From DASXSB01 sp036506275 (lineage in GTDB: Bacteria; Methylomirabilota; Methylomirabilia; Rokubacteriales; CSP1-6): a stretch of 64,000 nucleotides of DNA. A program made the position numbers and the translations under genes. Below are positions 49,518 to 57,688 of this stretch, in pieces. The DNA lies in the NCBI GenBank assembly GCA_036506275.1, contig DASXSB010000063.1, positions 62,001 to 126,000 on the forward strand, written 5' to 3'. The notes beneath the pieces were generated by a model that worked only from the letters and a program-made list of their open reading frames with translations, was not told the DNA's origin and did not search any database. Numbering within the stretch: the first letter of the stretch is position 1; every line of letters starts with the position of its first letter.

Positions 49518-50728
49518 CGCCAGCGGCGCCGGCGCTCGCGGACCGTTCCGCGGGCGTGGCCATCGTCGCGCTCCTGTGTCTCGCCATCGCCGGCGGCACC
49601 GTTTCGCTCGGCGCCTTCCCGGCCCTCCTGCCCGAGATCGGCCGCGGCGCCGCGCTCGCCGACTGGGAGCTCGGTCTCCTCGCCGGCATGTTCGGATTCG
49701 CGCGCATGGTCTCGAACATTCCCGTGGGCCTGTTTCTCACTCACCACGCGGGCGCGGCGCTGGTGCTGGGCCCGCTCGTGACCGTGGCCGGCCTGTTGCT
49801 GCTCATCGGAGCGGACTCGTTCCCCGCGCTGCTCGCCGGGCGCGCTCTCATGGGCCTCGGTCACACGCTGACGATGGTGGCTGGACTCACCACGATCCTC
49901 CGTCGCATCGCGGGCGGACGGCTCGCCTCCGCCCTCAACGCGTACGAGCTGTCGGCGATGATCGGGATCCTCGGCGGCGTCGTGCTCGTGCGCGCGCTGC
50001 CGGCGGAGTCGAGCTGGAGCGCGGTGTTCGTCCTCGCCTCCACCCCGATCGCGGTGAACCTGGCCGTGGTGCCTCCGCTCCTCGTCTGGCTCCGTGCTCC
50101 GCGGGGGACCGCCCGGGCGCCCCTGTTCGCACGGGCTGACGCCCTCGCGGAAGCACCGCCGGACGCGGACGGACGTCGAATGGGTACGGCGGCGGTGGCC
50201 CTGGCATCGATCGCGGGGGCGGCGACGGCGGTGGCGTACTCGACGATCGAGCAATTCGTCGTCCCCGTGCGGGGCAGCCGGGAATTCGGCCTCGATCGTC
50301 ACGGCATCGCCCGTCTGCTCCTCGTCATGCAGGCGTGCGACACCGTGGCCCTGGTGCCGGTGGGCGCGCTCTCCGATCGCCGCGGCGTGGGCGGCGTGCT
50401 CGGCGTGGTGCTGATCGTCCTCGGGACGGGAGTCGCGCTCATCACCTTCGGCGGCCTCACCATCGCGTACGTGGGCGCGATGCTGTTCGGTCTCGGCATG
50501 GCGGGGTGGATGCTGCCGCTCGGCGTCCTGCGTCGTGAGACGCCGCGGGCACAGGTGGCTTGGTGGACGTCGCTCTATCGCGTGGGCGTGGACGGCGGCC
50601 TCTTCCTCGGCCCGTTTCTCTCCGGCCTGCTGGCGGGGACGAGCGCGGGTCTCGTCCCGGGGGCGGTGGCGGGCGTCCTCGTCGCGGTGGGCGTGCTCAT
50701 CCTGCGCGGGGAGGCGCGACGAGCGTGA
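49514..50728 (+). CDS. MFS transporter
   Basis: Carrier of 404 residues with 12 predicted helices (for example VAIVALLCLAIAGGTVSLGA, LVTVAGLLLLIGA). The MFS loop between helices 2 and 3 and the central cytoplasmic loop (LAEAPPDADGRR) are as usual. Substrate unknown. Position between the exported methyltransferase and a SIS-domain sugar isomerase, all with GTGA overlaps, hints at a small molecule exported or imported by this unit. GTG 49514. Confidence 0.85.
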   Translation: MTPAAPALADRSAGVAIVALLCLAIAGGTVSLGAFPALLPEIGRGAALADWELGLLAGMFGFARMVSNIPVGLFLTHHAGAALVLGPLVTVAGLLLLIGADSFPALLAGRALMGLGHTLTMVAGLTTILRRIAGGRLASALNAYELSAMIGILGGVVLVRALPAESSWSAVFVLASTPIAVNLAVVPPLLVWLRAPRGTARAPLFARADALAEAPPDADGRRMGTAAVALASIAGAATAVAYSTIEQFVVPVRGSREFGLDRHGIARLLLVMQACDTVALVPVGALSDRRGVGGVLGVVLIVLGTGVALITFGGLTIAYVGAMLFGLGMAGWMLPLGVLRRETPRAQVAWWTSLYRVGVDGGLFLGPFLSGLLAGTSAGLVPGAVAGVLVAVGVLILRGEARRA

Positions 50729-51786
50729 CCGCGCGCACCGGCCACCCGTACCACATGCACGACGCGATCTACGCCCAGCCCGGCGCCCTGCGCCTCCTCA
50801 CGCGCGCCAACGGCGCCGCCCTCGGGGCGGCGGCCGACCGCGTGCAGCGCGCCGCCCGCGTCGTCGTCACCGGTGTCGGCAGCTCCTGGCATGCGGCGCG
50901 CGTGGGAGAGTTGCTCCTCGCGGGCGTGGGTGGGCTCGGGTGGCGCGCCCGCGCCATCCACGCCTTCGCGCTCGCTCGCTACTGGCCCGCGCTCGACGCG
51001 GGCGATGCGCTGATCGCCGTGAGCCATCGCGGAACCACGCGCGATACGGTCGCCGCGCTCGGCGCCGCGCGCGCGGCCGGCGCCGCCACGATCGCCGTCG
51101 TCGGCAAGGACGCCGCGGTGGCCGCCGACGTCACCCTGAGGACGGTGGACCAGGAGTCCTCGGAGACGCATACGGTCGGCTACACGGCTGCTCTCGCGCT
51201 GCTCGCCGCCCTCGCCGTCGCCGTCGGCGGCGACGACGCCACTGGTCACGCGCTCGACAGCGTTCCCGACCTCCTCGCCCTGCTGCTCGGCCAGGAATCG
51301 TGGGAGGACATCGCCGCGCGGTACGGGGAACGACGGCGATATTACTTCGTGGGAGGCGGACCAAACGCGGCCACGGCGGACGAGGCCGCGCTGAAGATGC
51401 ACGAGGCCAGCTACGTCGCCGCGCATGGCTTCGACGCCGAGGAGTTTCTGCACGGCCCGTGGACGGCGCTGACGGCGGAGGATGCGCTCTTCGTGGTCGC
51501 CCCGCCCGGTGCCGCCCGCGAGCGCGCCCTGACCGCCGCGCGCGTGGCCCGCGCCATCGGAGCGCCGGTGATCGCGCTCGCCGCCGAGGACGATCGCGAG
51601 ATGGCAGACGTCGCGGGCGACGTGGTGGCGTTGCCGCCGGTTCCGGAGGCCCTCTCGCCGCTGGTCGCGGTGGTGCCGCTCCAGCTCTTCGCGTATCACA
51701 CGGCGCTGCGGGCGGGCGCGAACCCGGACGCGACCCGCGCGGAGTCGCCCGCGCACGCGCGGGCGCGCGGCTTGCTCGCGCGCTGA
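50725..51786 (+). CDS. SIS-domain protein, GlmS isomerase-half or AgaS-like
   Basis: Protein of 353 residues with two SIS domains: VVVTGVGSSWHAARVGE, LIAVSHRGTTRDTVAALGAA, SSETHTVGYTAALAL; then YYFVGGGPNAATADEAALK, EEFLHGPWTAL. These match the isomerase half of glucosamine-6-phosphate synthase but without the glutaminase half, so it is more like AgaS/FrlB-type deaminases or isomerases. GTG 50725 overlaps the MFS stop (GTGA). It ends the tenA-MT-MFS-SIS unit. Confidence 0.85.
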   Translation: MTARTGHPYHMHDAIYAQPGALRLLTRANGAALGAAADRVQRAARVVVTGVGSSWHAARVGELLLAGVGGLGWRARAIHAFALARYWPALDAGDALIAVSHRGTTRDTVAALGAARAAGAATIAVVGKDAAVAADVTLRTVDQESSETHTVGYTAALALLAALAVAVGGDDATGHALDSVPDLLALLLGQESWEDIAARYGERRRYYFVGGGPNAATADEAALKMHEASYVAAHGFDAEEFLHGPWTALTAEDALFVVAPPGAARERALTAARVARAIGAPVIALAAEDDREMADVAGDVVALPPVPEALSPLVAVVPLQLFAYHTALRAGANPDATRAESPAHARARGLLAR

Positions 51787-52098
51787 TCAATCCCGTCACG
51801 ATCGGGGTCCCGCCCCGCCAGCCCATCCGCTAGCGCCAGAGCTCGGCTACCTGCAACTTCCGCGGGCATGCGAGGCGAGGAGGGCGGGGATGCGAGACGC
51901 CGGCACGGGCCCCTCGAGGAGGCACCACGATGGGGGGTGAGAAGGAGTCCCGCACCGGGTCTCGCCGCTTGGACGCGCCGTCCGTCCCGTTATTCACGTC
52001 ATCGTGAATGCGCGACGGGGGGCGCGCCGTCGAAAGGCTCGGGGCGCGGTGGAGCGCCCGTCCGCGACAACGGCATTTCCACAACCGAGGAGGTTTTC
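51787..52098. other. 312-base gene-free stretch before the DegP-type gene
   Basis: No credible coding frame. Contains the palindrome at 51993-52010, a possible -35/-10 pair TTGGAC (51970-51975) and TATTCA (51992-51997) with a 16-nt spacer, and GAGGAGG just before ATG 52099. The first ~170 bases show nothing I can support. Confidence 0.6.
51993..52010. promoter_or_regulatory. perfect palindrome upstream of the DegP-type gene
   Basis: ATTCACG-tcat-CGTGAAT, flanked by CCCGT and ACGGG, overlapping the possible -10. Candidate operator or RNA thermometer hairpin. Confidence 0.45.
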
Positions 52099-53511
52099 AT
52101 GAGGAGATCAGGTCTGATCGCGGCCGTGGCGGCCGCGTTTGTGCTCGGCGCGGCCATGGGCGGTGCCCCCTTCGCTCACTCGGCCGCCCCCACGGCCGCT
52201 CCCGCGGCGGCACCGATCACCACGGGAACGTTCGCCAAGGTGGCGGAGGCCATCAAGCCCGCCGTCATCAACGTGAAGACGGAAACGCGCAGCGTCGCTC
52301 GCAATCGGGGTGACGAGTCCGGCGCCGACGATTTCTTCAAAAGGTTCTACGGTGACATTCCCGACCGGACACCTCAGCGCAGTCTCGGATCGGGCGTGAT
52401 CATCGATCCCTCCGGCATCGCCCTCACCAACGCTCACGTGGTGGCGAAGGCGTCCCAGATCGACGTCGTGTTGCTGGACGGCGGCAAGCGCAAGGCCACC
52501 CTGATCGGCCTCGACACCAAGACCGACCTTGCCGTGCTGCGGATCGGCGACGGCAAGGAGAGGTTTCCGTTCGCGCGTCTCGGCGACTCCGACCGCATGC
52601 AGGTCGGAGATTGGGTCATCGCGGTGGGCTCGCCCTTCGGCCTCGACGCCACCGTGACCTCGGGCATCGTGAGCGCGAAAGCGCGGCGCATCGGCGTTGG
52701 TCCCCTCGACGACTTCCTGCAAACCGACGCCGCCATCAATCCCGGCAACTCCGGGGGCCCGCTCGTCAACATGCAGGGAGAGGTGATCGGCATCAACACC
52801 GCCATCGTGGCGGGCGGCAACGGCGTCGGCTTCGCGGTGCCGTCGAACCTCGCGCGCGACGTCTACACGCAGCTCGTGGCCACGGGCAAGGTCTCGCGCG
52901 GATGGCTCGGCGTCAGCATTCAGCCGCTCACGCCCGCGCTCGCGAAGTCGTTCGGCGCCAAGGACGGCAAGGGCGTGCTGGTCGCCGAGGTCGTCCCCGC
53001 CAGTCCCGCCGCCAAAGCGGGCGTGCACGCGGGCGACATCGTGCTCCAGCTCGACGGCAAGCCCATGGACGAGCCCGCCGCCCTCAGCCGCGCCATCGCG
53101 CTCAGCAAGCCCGGGCGCGCCGTGAAGTTGACGATCCTCCGCGACCGCGCGGAGCAAACGCTGGCGGTCACGGTAGGGGCGCCGACGGAGCGTACCGCGG
53201 TCGCCACTCCGGATGAGCGCCGGCCGGAGAGGCTGGGCCTCGAGGTGGCTCCCGTTACCACGGAGGTGGCGCGCGAGCTCGAGCTGAAGGACACGAGCGG
53301 CGTGGTCGTGACCGGCGTCGATCCCACCGGCCCCGCGGCCGGGGTCATCACGCCGCGCGATGTCATCCGAGAGGTCAACGGCCAGCCCGTGAAGACGCTC
53401 GAGGACTTCGAGCGGCTCACGGGAGCGGCGCCGAAGGATCAACCGCTGCGCGTGCGGTTGCAGCGCGAAGGCAGCTCGCTCTACGTCGCCCTCGCTCTCG
53501 ACAACAAATAA
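52099..53511 (+). CDS. Do-family periplasmic serine protease (DegP/DegQ/HtrA)
   Basis: Protein of 470 residues. Signal peptide (AAVAAAFVLGAAMGGAPFAHS), trypsin-like domain with His (TNAHVV), Asp (KTDLAVL) and Ser (PGNSGGPLV), then two PDZ domains (about 265-360 and 375-470), the DegQ/DegP plan. It degrades or refolds misfolded envelope proteins. ATG 52099 with a strong GAGGAGG. A palindrome upstream may give stress control. It ends convergently with dedA. Confidence 0.93.
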   Translation: MRRSGLIAAVAAAFVLGAAMGGAPFAHSAAPTAAPAAAPITTGTFAKVAEAIKPAVINVKTETRSVARNRGDESGADDFFKRFYGDIPDRTPQRSLGSGVIIDPSGIALTNAHVVAKASQIDVVLLDGGKRKATLIGLDTKTDLAVLRIGDGKERFPFARLGDSDRMQVGDWVIAVGSPFGLDATVTSGIVSAKARRIGVGPLDDFLQTDAAINPGNSGGPLVNMQGEVIGINTAIVAGGNGVGFAVPSNLARDVYTQLVATGKVSRGWLGVSIQPLTPALAKSFGAKDGKGVLVAEVVPASPAAKAGVHAGDIVLQLDGKPMDEPAALSRAIALSKPGRAVKLTILRDRAEQTLAVTVGAPTERTAVATPDERRPERLGLEVAPVTTEVARELELKDTSGVVVTGVDPTGPAAGVITPRDVIREVNGQPVKTLEDFERLTGAAPKDQPLRVRLQREGSSLYVALALDNK

Positions 53512-53531
53512 GCTCGCCGCGCCCGCGCGCA

Positions 53532-53564
53532 GGCGCCGCCGCGTCAGACCGATGCGGCGGCGCC
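53532..53564. terminator. hairpin between the DegP-type gene and dedA
   Basis: GGCGCCGCCGC (53532-53542) is exactly complementary to GCGGCGGCGCC (53554-53564) with an 11-nt loop that holds the dedA stop codon. No T-run. A bidirectional stop for converging transcripts is plausible. Confidence 0.45.
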
Positions 53565-54164
53565 GTAGCGCCCGCGCCGCCAGCGACGCAAGAGAAGGCT
53601 CGTCCCCACCGCCGTCGTGACCACCAACGAGGCGACGAGCACGGGGCCCCCGAGCCGATCCACCACCACCGCCCAGCGATCGCCCACCGCGTAGCCGATG
53701 CCGACGAACGTCGCCGACCAGACCAGCGCGCCCACCGCGTCGTAGAGGACGAACAACGGGTAGCGGAGTCCGTGGGCAGCGGCGAGGGGCAGCGCCACGA
53801 TTCGGATGCCGGCGACGAAGCGGCCGCCGACCATCGTGAGCAATCCGAAGCGACGGACGCGCGCGGTCGCGGCGGCGGGGCCCTCACGCGAACCGGGCCA
53901 GATCCAGCGGTGAACGGCGAGCACCCGCTGGGCGCCGAGGGCGCCCGCGACGTACCAGAGATGGTCGCCGATCATCGCCCCCAACGCGCCGAGCAGGACC
54001 ACGGGCACGAGCGCGACGTCACCGGTAGCCGCGAACGCCCCCGCCGCCACCAGCAGGACGCGGCCGGGAAGGGGCACGCCGGTGGCGTCGACGACCGTGG
54101 CGAGGAAGACGACGACGTAGGTGTGCGCGACGAGCCACCCGAGGAATGGCCGGGCCGCCTCCAT
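53544..54164 (-). CDS. DedA-family membrane protein
   Basis: Protein of 206 residues with four or five helices. TVVDATGVPLPGRVLLVAAG, GDHLWYVAGALGAQR, the conserved RFVAGIRIVALPLAAAHGL and FVLYDAVGALVWSATFVGIGY fit SNARE-associated/DedA proteins, which act as undecaprenyl- or phosphatidyl-phosphate flippases in known cases. ATG 54164 is chosen before MEAARPFLGW. The start has only a weak GGGA. It is divergent from the gene at 54403. Confidence 0.88.
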   Translation of the reverse strand: MEAARPFLGWLVAHTYVVVFLATVVDATGVPLPGRVLLVAAGAFAATGDVALVPVVLLGALGAMIGDHLWYVAGALGAQRVLAVHRWIWPGSREGPAAATARVRRFGLLTMVGGRFVAGIRIVALPLAAAHGLRYPLFVLYDAVGALVWSATFVGIGYAVGDRWAVVVDRLGGPVLVASLVVTTAVGTSLLLRRWRRGRYGAAASV

Positions 54165-54204
54165 TGTGGCTTTTTCCCAGGAGCAACGGCGATGCCAGTA
54201 ACCC

Positions 54205-54247
54205 GTACAACGCCCGTCGCCATTCGTCGTCGCCCTCATCGTTGTAC
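54205..54247. promoter_or_regulatory. spaced inverted repeat, possible enhancer site
   Basis: GTACAACG (54205-54212) and CGTTGTAC (54240-54247), exact inverted repeats 27 bases apart, some 140 bases before the predicted sigma-54 start of the 54403 gene and 40 bases before dedA. Confidence 0.35.
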
Positions 54248-54359
54248 GCGCAACGGCGGGAGGCGGCGGCCACGAGCAGAGCACGCGAAAATTCAGGCCT
54301 TGCCGACGGCGGCGTCACCGCCGAAGCGAGCGTCGGGACGGCGGTCGCATCGCTGTTGC

Positions 54360-54375
54360 TGGCAGAACGGTTGCA
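54360..54375 (+). promoter_or_regulatory. sigma-54-like promoter of the 54403 gene
   Basis: TGGCAG-N5-TTGCA, GG to GC spacing 10 nt; the best match in the window to TGGCAC-N5-TTGCW. Start expected near 54386, leaving a short leader with GGAGGT. Confidence 0.6.
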
Positions 54376-54402
54376 CCGCGTCGCGGCCACGGAGGTACAC
54401 CT

Positions 54403-54816
54403 ATGGACGAGATGACCACTCGGAGCACTGTCCCTCCCGCGCTCGGCCTCGATGCCCGCATCCGTAGTATTCGCGCCCGCCTGCCCGGACAGCTCCTCCG
54501 GGAGCGACTCGAGATGGCTGCCGTCTGCTATGGCCCCCTGCACACGCTGGCGGCGATCAGACAGAAGGTCGGCGAATCGCTGCCGCGCCGCATCGGCTTC
54601 GTGCGCGGGGCCACCCTGGAGCCGATCGAGACGTATCGCGAGACGATTCCCGACGAGGCGCTGCTGAAGTACGACGACGCCCTGCAGAGCGGTCTCTTCT
54701 CGAAGTTCTGGGTCGCGACGCCGACGTACTACCAGGAGCGCCAGCTCGATCCCTGGATCATCGGCGAAGTCACCGGGAGCGATCGCTGCGCGGTGATCGC
54801 GCAATGGGACGTCTAG
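54403..54816 (+). CDS. protein of unknown function (137 aa), sigma-54-type promoter
   Basis: Soluble protein of 137 residues without signal or membrane segment. A basic helical first half (LDARIRSIRARLPGQLLRER) is followed by a more compact alpha/beta part with many aromatics (LFSKFWVATPTYYQERQLDP) ending in VTGSDRCAVIAQWDV. No family recognised. The start is secure: GGAGGT (54391-54396) lies 6 nt before ATG 54403. The sigma-54-like promoter and a spaced inverted repeat upstream suggest tightly controlled expression. Confidence 0.65.
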   Translation: MDEMTTRSTVPPALGLDARIRSIRARLPGQLLRERLEMAAVCYGPLHTLAAIRQKVGESLPRRIGFVRGATLEPIETYRETIPDEALLKYDDALQSGLFSKFWVATPTYYQERQLDPWIIGEVTGSDRCAVIAQWDV

Positions 54817-54921
54817 GCTCGAGCTCGTAACGACGCGCACCGCCGGCGTGCTTTCGACGCCCGCGGTCGGCGTGTGCGTCCAGACGGAATGCGCGGCGAG
54901 AGGGCCGCGAAGGAGGCGAGC

Positions 54922-55620
54922 GTGGCAACGACGGTGGTGGCGCTGTTCGAAGACCGGCGGGAGGCGGAGGTGGCCGTGCAGGAGCTCGTCGACGCGGGCT
55001 TCCGGCACGGGGACCTCAGCGTGATCGCGAGCAACATCGGGGACGGCGTCGAGACGGTCGCCGACGAAAGCGGCCGTGGTGCCGGCATCGGCATCGGCGC
55101 CGGTGCCGTCCTCGGCGGCTTCGGGGGCCTCCTCGCCGCGCTCGGCACCCTCGCCATCCCGGGTGTCGGGCCCGTCCTCGCCGCCGGGCCGCTTCTCGCC
55201 GCTCTCACGGGCGCCGGCATCGGGGCGGCGGCGGGCGGACTGATCGGCGCCCTCGTCGACGTCGGCGTTTCCGCCGCCGACGCGGAGAAGTACGCCGCGG
55301 GAATTCGCGGCGGGGGCGCGCTCGTGGTCGTGCATGCCGCCGACGACGATGCGCCTCGCGCCGTCGCGATTCTCGCTCGTCACCGCCCCGTCGACGTCGA
55401 AGAGCGGGCCGCCACCGAGACGCCGATCGAGCGCCAGCGTCCGCGCGAGGGCGTCGAGGATCGCGTGGGCCAGCCGGTCGTCGAGCCCGGGGTGTACGGC
55501 GGAATGCGTGATGCGTCCGGCCGGGGCGTGCGCGCGTATGCCCACACGCGTCCGGAGGCAGCGCGCGCGGATGCCCCGCCCCGTCCCGGGGCAAGCACCG
55601 AGGGGCCTCGCGCCGCCTGA
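54922..55620 (+). CDS. glycine-zipper stress protein (general stress protein 17M / YflT-like)
   Basis: Protein of 232 residues. N-terminal TTVVALFEDRREAEVAVQELVDAG is the YflT-like domain. Two Gly-rich hydrophobic stretches follow (GIGIGAGAVLGGFGGLLAAL and AGIGAAAGGLIGALVDVGV), then a second alpha/beta piece (GGGALVVVHAADDDAPRAV) and a disordered Arg/Glu/Pro tail. GTG 54922 is fixed by AAGGAGG 5 nt upstream; ATG 54889 would lack a site. The glycine zipper may insert in membrane. Role is likely stress tolerance. Confidence 0.75.
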   Translation: MATTVVALFEDRREAEVAVQELVDAGFRHGDLSVIASNIGDGVETVADESGRGAGIGIGAGAVLGGFGGLLAALGTLAIPGVGPVLAAGPLLAALTGAGIGAAAGGLIGALVDVGVSAADAEKYAAGIRGGGALVVVHAADDDAPRAVAILARHRPVDVEERAATETPIERQRPREGVEDRVGQPVVEPGVYGGMRDASGRGVRAYAHTRPEAARADAPPRPGASTEGPRAA

Positions 55621-55646
55621 CGTCCGCTCCGCGTCACGGATCGACG

Positions 55647-55652
55647 TAGACT
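55647..55652 (+). promoter_or_regulatory. -10 element of the MFS exporter gene
   Basis: TAGACT ends 6 nt before GTG 55659; a leaderless start is predicted. Confidence 0.4.
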
Positions 55653-55658
55653 CTGCGG

Positions 55659-56894
55659 GTGACCGGCGAAGAGGGGCGGCGGTTTCCGGCTGCACTGGGA
55701 GCGCTCGCCCACCGCGACTTCCGGGTCTTTTGGATCGGACAGCTCGTGTCGCTCGTCGGCACCTGGATGCAGTCGGTCTCGCAGTCGTGGCTCGTGCTCG
55801 AGCTGACCGGTTCTCCGTTCAAGCTCGGCCTCGTGGGGACTCTCCAGTTCGCGCCCATGCTGCTGTTCTCGCTGGTGGCGGGCGTGATCGCGGACCGCGT
55901 GCGCAAGCGCCGCCTGCTCATCATCACGCAGAGCGCGCTCCTCGTGCAGGCCTTCGCGCTCGCCATCCTCGTGGCCGCCGGCCATGTCCAGTACTGGCAC
56001 GTGGCGGTGCTGGCGGTGGTCTACGGCATCGCCAACACCGTCGACGTGCCCGCCCGCCAGGCCTTCGTGGTGGAGATGGTGGGCAAGGAGGATCTCACGA
56101 GCGCCATCGCGCTCAACTCCGCCAGCTTCAACGTCGCGCGCGTGGTCGGTCCCGCCGTGGGCGGACTCCTCATCGCGCGCTTCGGCATCGCGGTCGCGTT
56201 CTTCCTCAACGCCTTGAGCTTCGTGGCGGTGCTCGGCGCCCTCCTCGCGCTGCGCGTGGAGGGCGCGCCCCGTGGCGCGCGCGGAACATCCGTGGTGGAG
56301 GACATCGCGGACGGTCTCCGCTACGTGGTACGCACGCCCGTCATCGGCCTCGTTCTCGCCCAGCTCCTCGTCGTGAGTCTCTTTCTGCTCAACTACAACG
56401 TCTTCGTGCCGCTCCTCGCGCGCGACGTCCTCCACGCGGAGGCGCGCGGGTTCGGACTCCTCATGGCTGCCCTCGGCGCCGGCGCCGTGCTCGGTGCCGT
56501 CGCCCTCGCCGTCCTCGCGCGCGGGCGCGCCCGCGTGCCCGAGCTCACCGCCCCCGCCGTCGTGCTCGCGGTGGCGGCGGTGGCGATGGCGCTCGTGCAA
56601 CGTTTCGGCGTCGCCGCCTTGCTCCTCGGCGTCATGGGGTTCTTCGGCATCGTCTTCACGGCGCGCACGAACACGAGCCTTCAGCTGCTCGTTCCCGACG
56701 GCTTGCGCGGGCGGATCATGGCGCTCTACATGCTCGTGTTCGCGGGGGTGACGCCCTTCGGCTCCTTGCTGTTCGGCTCCGTGATGGAAGCGTGGGGTGT
56801 GGCGGCGGGGTTTCTCATCGCGGGCAGCTGCGCGCTCGTGGCGCTGCTCGGCATCCTCGCCTGGTGGAAACTGTCCACGGGAGGCACCGCATGA
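55659..56894 (+). CDS. MFS transporter, EntS/MFS_3-like exporter
   Basis: Carrier of 411 residues with 12 helices. FPAALGALAHRDFRVFWIGQ, QLVSLVGTWMQSVSQSWLVL, and ADRVRKRRLLIITQ are the MFS_3 pattern found in siderophore and drug exporters. GTG 55659 follows a TAGACT box by 6 nt. The enoyl-CoA hydratase-like gene is coupled by ATGA, an uncommon pairing. Substrate unknown. Confidence 0.87.
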   Translation: MTGEEGRRFPAALGALAHRDFRVFWIGQLVSLVGTWMQSVSQSWLVLELTGSPFKLGLVGTLQFAPMLLFSLVAGVIADRVRKRRLLIITQSALLVQAFALAILVAAGHVQYWHVAVLAVVYGIANTVDVPARQAFVVEMVGKEDLTSAIALNSASFNVARVVGPAVGGLLIARFGIAVAFFLNALSFVAVLGALLALRVEGAPRGARGTSVVEDIADGLRYVVRTPVIGLVLAQLLVVSLFLLNYNVFVPLLARDVLHAEARGFGLLMAALGAGAVLGAVALAVLARGRARVPELTAPAVVLAVAAVAMALVQRFGVAALLLGVMGFFGIVFTARTNTSLQLLVPDGLRGRIMALYMLVFAGVTPFGSLLFGSVMEAWGVAAGFLIAGSCALVALLGILAWWKLSTGGTA

Positions 56895-57688
56895 ACTACG
56901 GCGACTATCGACACCTCGCCTTCGAGAAGAAGCCGAACGGCGTGCTGCTCATCACCATCAACCGGCCGGAGGTCTTGAACGCGACCAACGACCGACTCCA
57001 CTGGGAGCTCACGCAGATCTGGCTCACGATCGACGCCGACGCCGACACGCGAGTGGCCGTCGTGACGGGAGCGGGGCGGGCGTTCTCGGCGGGCGGAGAT
57101 CTCGAGATGGTGGAGAACAACGCGCGCGACCCCAAGCGCCTCGCGCGCACGATCCGGGAAGCCTCGGACCTCGTCTACAACATGATCAACCTCGACAAGC
57201 CGATCGTGTCCGCCATCAACGGCGTCGCCGTCGGCGCGGGGCTGGTCGTCGCGCTGCTGGCGGACGTCAGCGTCATGTCGGAGAGCGCGCGCATCACCGA
57301 CGGCCACACCAAGCTCGGGGTGGTGGCGGGCGACCACGCCGCCATCCTGTGGCCCCTCCTGTGCGGGATGGCGAAGGCGAAGTACTACCTGCTCACGTCG
57401 GACTTCATCGACGGCCGCGAGGCGGAACGCATCGGCCTCGTGAGCCTCTGCGTGCCCGCCGCCGACCTCATGGACCGCGCGCTCGACGTCGCCAACCGGC
57501 TCGCCCTTGGCTCCCAGCTCGCGGTGCGGTGGACGAAGCGCTCGCTCAACAACTGGCTGCGGATGGCGGGGCCGATCTTCGATCAGTCCATCGCGCTCGA
57601 GATGCTCACGTTCATGGACGAGGACGTGCGCGAGGGGCTGGCCGCGATCCGGGAGAAACGACCGCCGCGCTTTCCGTCCGCGCGCTGA
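56891..57688 (+). CDS. enoyl-CoA hydratase/isomerase-family protein with altered active site
   Basis: Crotonase-fold protein of 265 residues. GAGRAFSAGGDLEM and INGVAVGAGLVVALLADVSV form the oxyanion hole and CoA site. The two Glu that hydratases use (after GGG and in the PE.. loop) are not seen: Leu-Val-Val and His-Thr occupy these places (GAGLVVA; DGHTKLGVVAGDHA). It may thus be an isomerase, hydrolase or decarboxylase of the family. ATG 56891 overlaps the MFS stop. Its last 77 bases overlap the converging LysR gene. Confidence 0.85.
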   Translation: MNYGDYRHLAFEKKPNGVLLITINRPEVLNATNDRLHWELTQIWLTIDADADTRVAVVTGAGRAFSAGGDLEMVENNARDPKRLARTIREASDLVYNMINLDKPIVSAINGVAVGAGLVVALLADVSVMSESARITDGHTKLGVVAGDHAAILWPLLCGMAKAKYYLLTSDFIDGREAERIGLVSLCVPAADLMDRALDVANRLALGSQLAVRWTKRSLNNWLRMAGPIFDQSIALEMLTFMDEDVREGLAAIREKRPPRFPSAR

